Positions 34,732 to 43,251 are shown, counted from the stretch's first letter. The stretch: 64,000 bases of DNA from Actinomycetaceae bacterium (GCA_030532405.1 JAUNLF010000001.1:248001-312000); one strand, 5' to 3'. Program-made: numbers and translations. The notes: a model not told the origin generated them from the sequence alone.

Positions 34732-35685
34732 ATGCTTGATCCAGACAACGAAGCAATGATCTTCGACATCCAAGGATTCTCCGTACACGACGGTCCGGGA
34801 GCACGGACCCTTGTGTTTTTCAAAGGATGCCCGCTCGGCTGTTACTGGTGCTGTAACCCCGAATCGCTCACGATCAAACAAGAAATAATGTACCGGCGCT
34901 CCAAGTGCGACAAGTGCCACGGGTGTATCGACAGGCAAATCTGCCCGCACGACGCAATCAGCGCGTCAGGCCCGGACGAGTACATCACGATCGACCGCAC
35001 CAAGTGCGCCAAGTGTACGACCTTCGACTGCGTAGAGGGCTGCTACCACGATGCTCTCGCCCTCGCTGGCAAGGTATACACGCTTGACGAACTACTTCGC
35101 AGGGTTGAACGCGACGCCCGTTATTGGGGTGGCGAGGGCGGAGTCACGGTCGGTGGCGGCGAAATCGCAATGCAGTGGCGGTTTGTTTCAAGGTTCCTAA
35201 AGGAGCTGCAAGACCGCTACATTCACACGGCCGTAGAATCCTCCTCAATGGGTAACTGGGAGCACCTGCGCCACATTTACGAGCACGTGGATTGGGCGTT
35301 TAACGACCTCAAACACATGAACCCTGAAAAACACAAGGTGGGCACCACCAAGTCGAATAAGAAGATTTTGGAAAACCTACGACACATCGCGGACATGGCT
35401 CACGATGGCAAGCTGCGTCAGATCATCCGCTTCCCCGTAATCGTTGGGTTTAACGACGATGACGAGAACATCGACGAAACGGTCGCTTTCTGCAAGGACA
35501 TCGGCACGTACGAAATCAATATTCTGCCGTTCCACAGACTGGGTGAATCGAAGTACGAGCAGCTCGACTTGATCTACGACGCCAAGGACATGATTCCACC
35601 TACCGACGAGCACATGCAGTACATCGCAGACCGCATGCGTAAGCAGGGCATGGAGTGCTACATCGGTTCCAAGACACCGTTCTAA
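34732..35685 (+). CDS. Radical-SAM glycyl radical enzyme activating enzyme
   Basis: 317 residues. FSVHDGPGARTLVFFKGCPLGCYWCCNPES contains the SAM-cluster cysteines C33, C37 and C40 (CX3CX2C). It is followed by a ferredoxin-like insert with two cluster motifs (CDKCHGC...CP and CAKCTTFDCVEGC), as in activases of decarboxylase and dehydratase GREs but not of pyruvate formate-lyase. The SAM-binding GGEP motif is altered to TVGGGEIAMQ. It installs the glycine radical on the GRE encoded upstream. AAAGGAA lies nine bases before the ATG, about 25 bp after the regulator gene stop. A strong terminator follows, closing the cluster. Confidence 0.92.
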   Translation: MLDPDNEAMIFDIQGFSVHDGPGARTLVFFKGCPLGCYWCCNPESLTIKQEIMYRRSKCDKCHGCIDRQICPHDAISASGPDEYITIDRTKCAKCTTFDCVEGCYHDALALAGKVYTLDELLRRVERDARYWGGEGGVTVGGGEIAMQWRFVSRFLKELQDRYIHTAVESSSMGNWEHLRHIYEHVDWAFNDLKHMNPEKHKVGTTKSNKKILENLRHIADMAHDGKLRQIIRFPVIVGFNDDDENIDETVAFCKDIGTYEINILPFHRLGESKYEQLDLIYDAKDMIPPTDEHMQYIADRMRKQGMECYIGSKTPF

Positions 35686-35708
35686 ACCGCGGCGTGTCCC
35701 CTCTCCCC

Positions 35709-35750
35709 TCCCCGGAAGTTCAACTGGTTCAGTTAGCTTCCGGGGATTTT
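35709..35750 (+). terminator. Terminator of the GRE cluster
   Basis: 10-bp arms TCCCCGGAAG/CTTCCGGGGA around an 18-nt loop, followed by TTTTC, 23 bp after the activase stop. Confidence 0.85.
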
Positions 35751-35779
35751 CATACAAACGCCCCGCCTAGAGCCTAAAA

Positions 35780-35822
35780 AATCCCCTGAAGATCCGGGTT
35801 GAAACCAGATCTTCAGGGGATT
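35780..35822 (-). terminator. Terminator of the TPR-DUF4037-DUF4125 operon
   Basis: Perfect 15-bp arms AATCCCCTGAAGATC and complement; on the minus strand the stem is followed by a run of T residues. Confidence 0.9.
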
Positions 35823-35836
35823 AGCTACGAGTTTGA

Positions 35837-36490
35837 CTAAACCGTTGCCGCCTTCTTTGAAAGGTAAGCTTCGGCCTCGTCAATGCTGGACCAACCGTAC
35901 TGCTTCATGGTGGCCTCAAGCTGTTCGATAACCAGGTTTCGACGCTCCGTTGCCGCAGTTTCAACGTCTTTCAGCAAGTAGAGCAACGTGTCGGGAGAAT
36001 AGGTTAGGAGCTCCGCGCGCATGTACGTGTCCGCCGACGTCTGGTCGGCCGTGGACTGGCCGTCAAACGGGCGCCCATTAGCGCGAATAAACGGGTACTT
36101 CTCCGCAGCTTCGCGATCCCAGTTCTCGTGGTAAGCGGCAATCCGCACACCAAGTTCGACGACCTGCGCATCAACCGGAGGGAGCATGCTGGCAATCTTG
36201 GCGAACTCATCGGGGTGAGTCACAGCCATCATGCGCGCATACTTTTCAGTCATCAGGTTGCGACCTTGGATCTGCGCCCTCTTCACATCTTCCAAATAGC
36301 ATCCGAGAGTCTTCTCACCCCAGGTCTTGAACTGCGCTCGGCGCATAATCTCAAACGTGCCCTGCTGAGACTGGCATTCCGCGGGCCCACCAACGTTGTT
36401 GACGGACCGGAACATGTCCCATTCGCCCTCAACAATTGCATCAATGAGGCCGGCTCTGGCCTCGTTGGTCTCAATCTTCACTGCTTCCAT
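35837..36490 (-). CDS. DUF4125 family protein
   Basis: 217 residues, soluble and helical. It shows the family pattern EWDMFRSVNNVGGPAECQSQ, then TFEIMRRAQFKTW and later KYARMMAVTHPDEF. Function unknown. Its start overlaps the end of the DUF4037 gene by 13 bases, with GAGG upstream, so the two are translationally coupled. From memory, DUF4125 and DUF4037 genes travel together with TPR proteins in anaerobic actinobacteria of the gut; the association in this window agrees with that. No catalytic motif is obvious. Confidence 0.8.
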   Translation of the reverse strand: MEAVKIETNEARAGLIDAIVEGEWDMFRSVNNVGGPAECQSQQGTFEIMRRAQFKTWGEKTLGCYLEDVKRAQIQGRNLMTEKYARMMAVTHPDEFAKIASMLPPVDAQVVELGVRIAAYHENWDREAAEKYPFIRANGRPFDGQSTADQTSADTYMRAELLTYSPDTLLYLLKDVETAATERRNLVIEQLEATMKQYGWSSIDEAEAYLSKKAATV

Positions 36491-37359
36491 GGGTTTACCT
36501 CTCTTAGTTCACTGTCAGAAATCCGCTCCCTGATTGCTGCTGAGTGGGGAACCAGAAAATCTGTCGACAAATCTGTAAGCTCTTGGCTACGTAACTCCGT
36601 TAGGACGGCTTGGCATATCGATTCGACCGCGTAGACACTAGTTTCGGTGGAGAGTATCTCGAGATCGTCTGCCACTTGACTCAGCAACGGCAAATCTTTC
36701 AGTGCCCGCCCCGCCCACTTATAGAAGGGCGTGTACCTGTAGTTAAGCAGGAACACCGCTGAGATTGCGGCCTCCATGAACCGCGCTTTCGCAAGCGCAG
36801 CACCGATGGTCTCGCCGCGTTCCAAACAACGCGGATAGTTGTACTGGCCAGCCTGCCCCATCGTCAGGATTCGCCCCTCCAGAAGTTTCAGGCGAACATC
36901 CTTCGGATAAAAGTCCTTTAGCGTGTTGCGGATGGAGGTGAAACGCCCTCCCCCGTCATAAAAAACGTCACCATTTGTTGCAGCCGCCAGGTTCGTCTCC
37001 GGAATGGCCAGCCATTCGCTTGACGACCGCGGCGTCCACTCCAGTCCCGTGTAGCGACGGTAAAAGTCAGTGACGGATTCAGTGGTGATTCTGCCTTCGC
37101 TCAGGTGGGACGTAGCCGCCTGGATACGCCCGGCGGCAATATCCGAATAAGCGCCGACGGGTAGCCAAATCTTGACCCTGGTGTCGTTGTCGTGGTCCAT
37201 CGAAATCTCATCGTCGAACCCGAAACAGTCAGAGCCGTCACCGACTAGCCCGGCGGTCATGTACGGGTATAGGTCCGGCAGTTCTTGCTTAACTATCGGC
37301 TCTATACTCAACATCCACCACAGGCGCGCCCTGTCTAATCCTTGTAGGTATTCACTCAT
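36478..37359 (-). CDS. DUF4037 family protein (nucleotidyltransferase-like)
   Basis: 293 residues. The N-terminal block AGLVGDGSDCFGFDDEISMDHD resembles a nucleotidyltransferase G-S-x-D/E core: a glycine-serine pair followed by acidic residues that could bind metal. The rest is helical, with VSDFYRRYTG-like and YNYPRCLERGETIGAALAKARFMEAA segments conserved in DUF4037. Activity is not known; nucleotidyl transfer to a partner is plausible inference. It begins eight bp after the TPR gene stop with AGGA upstream, so it is the second gene of the operon. Confidence 0.8.
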   Translation of the reverse strand: MSEYLQGLDRARLWWMLSIEPIVKQELPDLYPYMTAGLVGDGSDCFGFDDEISMDHDNDTRVKIWLPVGAYSDIAAGRIQAATSHLSEGRITTESVTDFYRRYTGLEWTPRSSSEWLAIPETNLAAATNGDVFYDGGGRFTSIRNTLKDFYPKDVRLKLLEGRILTMGQAGQYNYPRCLERGETIGAALAKARFMEAAISAVFLLNYRYTPFYKWAGRALKDLPLLSQVADDLEILSTETSVYAVESICQAVLTELRSQELTDLSTDFLVPHSAAIRERISDSELREVNPWKQ

Positions 37360-37367
37360 TTAGTGTC

Positions 37368-38234
37368 CTACTCGGATAGAACACGCGCCGCGTCGTCTTC
37401 TCGACCTAGTTGCTTGTACGCGTGCGCAAGGTTACGTGCAGAGATCTTCGCGGGTTCGGAGTTCGGACCAAACGATTCGCGCGCCCTCTTTACAACCCAT
37501 TCCAACTTCTCGGCGGCTTCTTCAAAGTTTCCTGCCGCAAGGTTCAAGCTGGCGAGGTTATTTACCTGACCGAGGTACAGGTCCGATGCCTCACCTACGC
37601 GCTCTAGGTAGATTGCGGAGGCTTCCTCCATTTTGGCGAGCGCGTCGTCAACATTTCCCTGGTTGTAGAGGGCGGTGGCCATGTTGTTCAAAGTGGTGGC
37701 CTCGGCGACTTCATCACCGGGGCGTGAACGCAGGCGACGCAGAGCTTCTTCGTGTAGCTCGAGCGCATCTTCCCAGCGGGCCTGGTCTTGACGTAGCAAG
37801 CCCCTGTTATTTAGGCAGGAGACCGTGAGGACGTGGTCGGCGCCCAGGGTTTCGTTGTAAATCTTCTCCGCCTTCGAGTAGGCCTCTTCGGAGCCGTCAA
37901 AGTTGCGGCGCAGGCGCTGCAGGCCCGCGTAGTTGTTAAGCGTGGTCGCATAGTTTGGATCATTAGTTCCGAAAACAGCTGCGGAAACGCCAACGGCCTC
38001 AGAGTAGATTTCCTCCGCGGTGTCGAGGTTACCGAGGTTACGATGGAGGCCGCCAAGGCGGTCAAGGGTTGCCGCATAGTCAGCGGTTTCTGTACTAACC
38101 GCACAAGCAGGCCCGTTACACTTGCGTGAAAGCACGTCCACAAGGTCTGTTAGGGGTTGGACCATACCGACAAAGTCGCCTTGCTTCTCAAGTTGGTCTA
38201 TTTGTTCACGCAAAAAATCTTCACGGCGTTGCAT
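37368..38234 (-). CDS. Tetratricopeptide repeat protein
   Basis: 288 residues built from about five TPR/kinesin-light-chain-like repeats of 42 residues: examples start ADYAATLDRLGGLHRNLGNLDTAEEIY, YATTLNNYAGLQRLRRNFDGSEEAY and TVSCLNNRGLLRQDQARWEDALELH. No signal peptide or membrane helix, so it is cytoplasmic. TPRs of this type bind partner proteins and probably scaffold the DUF4037/DUF4125 products. It is the first gene of the three-gene operon with an ideal AGGAGG ribosome site. Two extra cysteines (CNGPAC) lie near residue 40. Confidence 0.85.
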   Translation of the reverse strand: MQRREDFLREQIDQLEKQGDFVGMVQPLTDLVDVLSRKCNGPACAVSTETADYAATLDRLGGLHRNLGNLDTAEEIYSEAVGVSAAVFGTNDPNYATTLNNYAGLQRLRRNFDGSEEAYSKAEKIYNETLGADHVLTVSCLNNRGLLRQDQARWEDALELHEEALRRLRSRPGDEVAEATTLNNMATALYNQGNVDDALAKMEEASAIYLERVGEASDLYLGQVNNLASLNLAAGNFEEAAEKLEWVVKRARESFGPNSEPAKISARNLAHAYKQLGREDDAARVLSE

Positions 38235-38418
38235 TGATCCTCCTTGACCAATTACTTATTACTACCTTTCCATTATTGAATCGCAATGTGACTTAAGCAT
38301 CATTGGAAACTCCAACCGCATACACGACTGTTTGTACAGACCACACAACCAACACGGATGAGATAACTCACCCGCCTCGTCGCGCACCCCTTCACGGTCT
38401 CTGGTAATTTTCTTCAAA

Positions 38419-38430
38419 CAAACTAGTTTG
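38419..38430. promoter_or_regulatory. 12-bp palindrome CAAACTAGTTTG
   Basis: A perfect palindrome 40 bp before the membrane protein gene, in the divergent gap between it and the TPR operon. Two TTTGTACA-like words lie on either side. Possible operator; no regulator assigned. Confidence 0.35.
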
Positions 38431-38469
38431 GATTTGTACAACATGTGTGGCCCTAGAAAGGTTCGAACC

Positions 38470-39144
38470 GTGGAAACCAAGGTTTACAAGACTTTTGCCA
38501 AGATTTTTGGCATCATTTTGGTCCTCATTGGAGTTGGCGCCCTAGTTGGCGCAATGTTCGCATCTAGCTTCATTTCTTCGCAAATGGAAGAGCAAGCGAT
38601 CATCTTCCCCGAAGAAGAAGCCATCCAGTCTCAAGTTGAAATTGGACGTATTACCGAAGAGGACGCAGCAGCCCTGCGTCCGTATGCCGGACAGCAACTA
38701 GCTGACGGCGCGGGCGCCCAAGTCTACGCGGACAACTACATTCACTCGCACATGGCCTTCGCAGCAAGGCAGGCGGGCGTTGAGGGCGAGACCTACGCGA
38801 CGCTCGGCGGCCTCGTCGGCCAAGAGACTGCGGCCCTAACCGAGAAGCTGACCGCTGACAACCCGGGCGAGTCCGAAGAGACCATCGCCAAGATGGTTGC
38901 AGCCGAGATCGCCAATCCGCTTACCGAGTACCCCGAGGCCGCCAGGGCCAAGGAGCTCCAGGATTTGCGCACCGACATCATGCTGACGGGTAACACCCTT
39001 CGCGGCATGCTCCTCAACGTTTACGGTTGGGGACTCATCGGCCAGATCGCATTCTTTGCTGGTATTGGCGCCGTTATTGTTGGCCTTGCGCTGACAATTT
39101 GGGGCTTCCTGCCGGCCAAGAAAAAGAATCCCGTTAACGCTTAG
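38470..39144 (+). CDS. Two-span membrane protein, function unknown
   Basis: 224 residues. A short N-terminus is followed by a helix (FAKIFGIILVLIGVGALVGAMF), an extracellular Glu/Ala-rich helical domain of about 140 residues (SQVEIGRITEEDAAALRPYAGQQL, then repeated Glu/Ala segments), and a second helix (IGQIAFFAGIGAVIVGLALTIWGFL) with the basic tail PAKKKNPVNA. I do not recognise the family. The GTG at 38470 has AAAGG eight bases upstream; an in-frame ATG at 38428 is less likely. Codons look optimised, so expression may be high. Single gene closed by a strong terminator. Confidence 0.65.
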   Translation: METKVYKTFAKIFGIILVLIGVGALVGAMFASSFISSQMEEQAIIFPEEEAIQSQVEIGRITEEDAAALRPYAGQQLADGAGAQVYADNYIHSHMAFAARQAGVEGETYATLGGLVGQETAALTEKLTADNPGESEETIAKMVAAEIANPLTEYPEAARAKELQDLRTDIMLTGNTLRGMLLNVYGWGLIGQIAFFAGIGAVIVGLALTIWGFLPAKKKNPVNA

Positions 39145-39174
39145 TAGCTAGCCCACCAGAGCCACACATACGAC

Positions 39175-39224
39175 ACTCCCCGTTGGAGAGACCATTTTGT
39201 ACGGTCTATCCAACGGGGAGTTTT
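39175..39224 (+). terminator. Rho-independent terminator after the membrane protein gene
   Basis: Arms ACTCCCCGTTGGA and complement plus an inner GAGACC/GGTCT stem, followed by TTTTC. Confidence 0.9.
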
Positions 39225-39277
39225 CGTTTGCAGTCGGCAGACTATGTCGCCATATTGCGATCAGCAGCCGCCCCCCC

Positions 39278-41785
39278 TTATACGCCGCGCCTACGTCTTA
39301 GAACCACGGCGGATGCACCTAGCGTTGCCAAACCAACGGCCGCCAGAGCCAATGCAACGATCTCAACACCGGTCTTAGCAAGCGTTGATTTGCCCGGTTT
39401 TGAGGGCGTGGTCGGCTTGGTTGCCGCTACCTCCGGATTACCCGTAGGCGATGGCGTGTCTGTCGAAACGGATGACTCCTCCGACTGCCCCTGCGTTCCC
39501 TCGGTTTCCACCATCGACTCGCTTACGCCCGGAGCTTGCGTACCTGACTGGCTGGGAGCCTGCGTGCCATCCGTTGAGGACTCTGTCTCTCCCTGCGTAG
39601 AACTCTGGTTTGTTGCTTCGGTAGAGGGCGACGTTGAAGTCTCAGTGGTGTTGGTTGAAGTTTCCGTTTGCCCTGGCGAGGGGTTCTCGGTTTCTTCGGT
39701 AGATGGCGGAGTGGAGTCACCGGCGTTGATCCGCATTGCGACTTTGCGGTTGTCTAACGTCGGGATCACACCGGTCTTATTTACGGAAGTACCTGCATTC
39801 AAAAGGTCAAGATCTGCTGTTGTAATTGCATCCCACACCACGGGTTCTTGCGTTTCAACACCGTCGTTCCAAAGGACTCGGACGTAAGATTTAGTCCCCG
39901 GCAGAGTCTTCTCGGTGAACGGCCCCCCGTGGGCCTTATCGTAGCTGCGTAGAGCAACTTGGCCAGGCGTCACCCGAAGATCTTCGGCGGTCACCTTTTC
40001 TACCTGCAACTGATTTTCAAGCAACGCGGGAGCAGCCTCGGGGAGCTTCTTGTACACGCGAACGTAGTCAATCTCGAACGTATTTGGATACGGACGCCAC
40101 TCCCACGGGCCTGTCCAGTTGTTCATCATCCTCTTTTCGTAAAGGGAAATAAGCTGGATCATCGGGTAGTCGATGTTTACATTCTTAGAACCGGCTACTT
40201 CACCGTCAACGTACATGGTGATGCGGTCGGGGTAAGCACCCGAACCCGCGCCCTGCTCCCAGTCGAAGCCATAGACGTGCCATTCGTTATGGAAATCCTT
40301 GTCACTCCTCTGGTGGGACGCGATTGCCCTATTGTTATCGGCCGCGTCAGGGTCGTTCCACTTATGGAAAGCAGAAGGCACGACGTGAGGGTTGTTGCCA
40401 AGAACCTCAAAGATATCGATCTCCGCGCTCTCTTGCGCAACATCTTCGAAGCCTGTCAGCCACCACGCGATGTGGCGAGACGATCCAGACTGCCCCTTCG
40501 CCCTCATCTCGTAGTAACCGTACTGGTTGATGTGGGTCAGCTGCGTGTCTTCAGGATTTCTAACCTGGTTACTACGGTTCCAGTTGTGTAGTCCATTTCG
40601 CTGGCCCGTGGTGAATCCCGATACGACAGTTTGACCGTCGAACTCTCGAGCCCACGGCTCGGTTTCACGATCGATCTTGACGGTCATGTGACCGTGATCT
40701 TCAACGTAGTTATTGGTTTGCTTCCAATCTTGGCTCCATGATGACAGGTAGCGCTTAACCCACTTGGTCTCGTCTAGCTCCGTGTCGTTGAACTCGTCGT
40801 TAAAGATCAGCCTGTAGCCGGGCTTTTCGATGGGGTTAGCAGGAGTATGGTTACCTAATTTCGCCTTGAGCACCAGTTCGTTCTGCCCCGCCCACTCATT
40901 TTTGAACGCTGCAAGCTTCGCATTGACGTGGTTCCTGTCCGTGGCAGAAATGCTGGGGTGATCCTGGCTTGGGAAGATGGAAGCAAGATTATCGCGGCTA
41001 ATCATCTCCATAGGGAAGATCGCTTCGTACTGCGAGTTTGCTCCGTAGAACCAACCGAGTAGGTCTTTTTCGCCCAGAATCTCTTCGCTTAGTTGCGGCA
41101 GTTCGCCAACCGTGATTTCTTGTCCAACCTTCTTGGTGAGTTCTTTGACAACTGCTCCATTCGCCTCAAACTTCACCGTGATATCAGAGGTTGGCTCCGG
41201 CTGAGCACCCTGGGCGTCTGTACGCAACAGGGTTATGTAGTCGATGCTCGGTCCGTTCCAGCCTTCGGGCGCAAAGAACTTCAACGCGTTTACACCCGCA
41301 TTAAGAGTGATCTTGATTGGGGCAGAATCCTTGAATGTAGTCCAGTTGCCCTCACCGATCATCGGGACGGGGACGTCGTAAACCGCGTCTGCGTTCCTTA
41401 CATTTAGCTTGCGAGGGTCGCCTGCACGGTAGTGCACGCTCAGTTCAGCGGTTGTCTCCTTTTTCGCTTCGACAAAAAGGGTCACCGAGTTCGCTTCACC
41501 TTGATCCAGGAAACCTGCGACGGTAATGTGCCCTCCGAGGATAGTGGGCGTTTCGAATTTGCCAGTTCCGGCAAATTCACCGGATTCAGCTTCAATTTTC
41601 TGTATCCAGGTTTTTGGAGTCTGCTCTGCGCTTGACCCTGGTTCAGTATTCGCTTGTTCTGCGGCAACCATTTGCTCTTGGTTGCCTGGTAGTTCTTCTG
41701 CCACCGCCAATGGTGCCCCGGCTTGTAGCAATAGTCCGAGTGCCAACACTGGCGCAGAGACTAATGCAACCTTGCGACTTCGCAT
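39278..41785 (-). CDS. Secreted, wall-anchored GH16 endo-glucanase
   Basis: 835 residues. A signal peptide (about 1-29) is followed by a CBM6/35-like domain (about 60-190, IEAESGEF opening), a small linker domain, then the GH16 catalytic domain (about 320-580). The nucleophile and acid/base are E455 and E460 in ESAEIDIFEVLG (E-x-D-x-x-E). An Ig-like domain follows (about 600-680), then a 100-residue Ser/Thr/Glu linker, and a sortase signal LAKTG (802-806), hydrophobic span and RRRRG tail. GH16 enzymes cut beta-1,3 or mixed beta-glucans, agarans or carrageenans; beta-glucan is most likely. It degrades polymer outside the cell for the nearby sugar transporter. Confidence 0.9.
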   Translation of the reverse strand: MRSRKVALVSAPVLALGLLLQAGAPLAVAEELPGNQEQMVAAEQANTEPGSSAEQTPKTWIQKIEAESGEFAGTGKFETPTILGGHITVAGFLDQGEANSVTLFVEAKKETTAELSVHYRAGDPRKLNVRNADAVYDVPVPMIGEGNWTTFKDSAPIKITLNAGVNALKFFAPEGWNGPSIDYITLLRTDAQGAQPEPTSDITVKFEANGAVVKELTKKVGQEITVGELPQLSEEILGEKDLLGWFYGANSQYEAIFPMEMISRDNLASIFPSQDHPSISATDRNHVNAKLAAFKNEWAGQNELVLKAKLGNHTPANPIEKPGYRLIFNDEFNDTELDETKWVKRYLSSWSQDWKQTNNYVEDHGHMTVKIDRETEPWAREFDGQTVVSGFTTGQRNGLHNWNRSNQVRNPEDTQLTHINQYGYYEMRAKGQSGSSRHIAWWLTGFEDVAQESAEIDIFEVLGNNPHVVPSAFHKWNDPDAADNNRAIASHQRSDKDFHNEWHVYGFDWEQGAGSGAYPDRITMYVDGEVAGSKNVNIDYPMIQLISLYEKRMMNNWTGPWEWRPYPNTFEIDYVRVYKKLPEAAPALLENQLQVEKVTAEDLRVTPGQVALRSYDKAHGGPFTEKTLPGTKSYVRVLWNDGVETQEPVVWDAITTADLDLLNAGTSVNKTGVIPTLDNRKVAMRINAGDSTPPSTEETENPSPGQTETSTNTTETSTSPSTEATNQSSTQGETESSTDGTQAPSQSGTQAPGVSESMVETEGTQGQSEESSVSTDTPSPTGNPEVAATKPTTPSKPGKSTLAKTGVEIVALALAAVGLATLGASAVVLRRRRGV

Positions 41786-41795
41786 TTATATACCT

Positions 41796-41833
41796 CTTAT
41801 CTTCCGACGGCGTCGTCGTAATACTTAGATAAG
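41796..41833 (-). promoter_or_regulatory. Inverted repeat CTTATCT...AGATAAG before the GH16 gene
   Basis: 7-bp arms with 24-nt spacing begin 11 bases before the GH16 ATG. It overlaps the AAGAGG ribosome site, so it may be a leader hairpin that limits translation, or an operator. Confidence 0.35.
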
Positions 41834-41949
41834 ATACATATGTAACGAAGGGGAAACAACCGTTTTCACTCAAACTCAGGCAAGATTTACGCCGTGCCCG
41901 TCAGCAAACGGACAAAATATCTCAAAACCTGTGACTTAAGGCCGATACC

Positions 41950-43155
41950 CTACTTGGCGGAGCAGTCAAAATGCTGCGCCGAAGGAAATAGGTCTGTAGT
42001 CAAAACTTCCGTTCGTAGTTTTTCAAGTGCATAATCGAGGGCGAACTTAACGCCGCCGATACAGACAGCCTGCTCCTTAAGCGTGGACGCAGACACGGTG
42101 GGCACAATTGGGCAGTAGCGTCCAAGTTCAGACTTGAAGTCTTCTAGGAAAAGGTCTGACCACGCCGAGAACTCTCCACCCACAACCACGTGGGTTGGAC
42201 CAAACGCCAGAACCATAGCGGACGCGCCAAGGGCTAGGATTTCTGAGAATTCCTTTACAGCACCGACAGCCTTTTCGTCGCCCTGTTCTGCAAGGGGGAA
42301 GACCTGCTTGCGGCCGGGCAGCTCGCGCGCCTGGCCCGAATCGCCCTCGGACACATTGGATACTTCCGATACGCCGTAGGCTTTACGAATGAATGTCTCG
42401 GCCTCGATTTCACGCCATCGGAGGGCGTCGAGCTCACCGATCAGGCCGGCCGTTCCCTTAAATCCGGCTTGCACCTTGCCGTCGCGAATTGCCGCGGCAC
42501 CCGTGCGCATACCGGACAGGATGTACACAACGTCCTGGTGGCCCTGCGCGCCACCCTTCCACGCTTCGCCAAGAGCGCCAAGCGAACAGTCCCCCGCAGT
42601 CACAACCGGCCTGTGCAGGCGCGCCTCAATCTCGGACGCCAAATCTATACCCTGCCAGCCGGGCATTCCGTGACCACCAAAATAATGCACGCGTCCATCA
42701 CTGACCGCGCCCGGCGAACCCACGCATATTAGAGCGATCTGATCGAGCGAGAACTCACTATCATCCACAACCCGCTTCGCGCAGTCGCACGCGATGTCGA
42801 TACGGTCGGTCGCGAAAGCGTCCTCTTCGATCTCAACAGTTGCAGTACCGATAATGTTGCCGCGATGCCCCGCAAAGTTGACCGTCGCGTGGTGGGCACC
42901 AATATCAATGGATAGGACCAGGAGCGCATCTGCAGACAGTTCCCACCTAATTGCGGGACGCCCTCCGGCGGTCTGCGGCTCTAACTCTTGAAGCCATCCC
43001 AGCTGAGCCAAATCCGCTACCACCTGTTCGGTTGCGGGACGTGAAACCGAGATTTTTTTGGAGAGCTGCGTGATCGATAAAGACTCCTGTGACAGAGCTC
43101 GAATGGTCGCCAACATGTTGATTCTGCGCTGAATCCGACGTTCTGCCCCCTTCAT
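41950..43155 (-). CDS. ROK family transcriptional regulator
   Basis: 401 residues. An N-terminal winged helix (RRINMLATIRALSQESLSITQLSKKISVSRPATEQVVADLAQLGWL) is joined to a ROK sugar-kinase fold: DIGAHHATVNFAG, VGSPGAV, GWQGIDLASEIEARLHRPVVTAGDCSLGALGEAWKGG and GTAGLIGELDALRW. The zinc-binding CxCGxxGCxE signature of classic ROK proteins is missing, and the catalytic Asp position reads GDCSLGA, so kinase activity is unlikely. It probably represses or activates the divergent sugar ABC operon and the downstream GH16 gene in response to a sugar. The ATG at 43155 has GGAGG eight bases upstream. Confidence 0.88.
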   Translation of the reverse strand: MKGAERRIQRRINMLATIRALSQESLSITQLSKKISVSRPATEQVVADLAQLGWLQELEPQTAGGRPAIRWELSADALLVLSIDIGAHHATVNFAGHRGNIIGTATVEIEEDAFATDRIDIACDCAKRVVDDSEFSLDQIALICVGSPGAVSDGRVHYFGGHGMPGWQGIDLASEIEARLHRPVVTAGDCSLGALGEAWKGGAQGHQDVVYILSGMRTGAAAIRDGKVQAGFKGTAGLIGELDALRWREIEAETFIRKAYGVSEVSNVSEGDSGQARELPGRKQVFPLAEQGDEKAVGAVKEFSEILALGASAMVLAFGPTHVVVGGEFSAWSDLFLEDFKSELGRYCPIVPTVSASTLKEQAVCIGGVKFALDYALEKLRTEVLTTDLFPSAQHFDCSAK

Positions 43156-43180
43156 CGAAGGCACCTCCAAAAAGCATCGT

Positions 43181-43251
43181 TAAGGTTTCGTTACCTTACG
43201 TCATTGACTTTCATAAGTAACTAGCGTAAGTATTATCTATATAAGTTACTT
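43181..43251. promoter_or_regulatory. Promoter and candidate ROK operators between the ROK and ABC genes
   Basis: TAAGGT-N6-ACCTTA (43181-43198) lies before the ROK gene. On the plus strand TTGACT (43204-43209) and TAAGTA (43227-43232) form a promoter with 17-bp spacing. AAGTAAC (43215-43221) and GTTACTT (43245-43251) are inverted arms that flank its -10 box, and TAAGT occurs at 43214, 43227 and 43242. This is the layout of a repressor site over a promoter. Confidence 0.6.
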
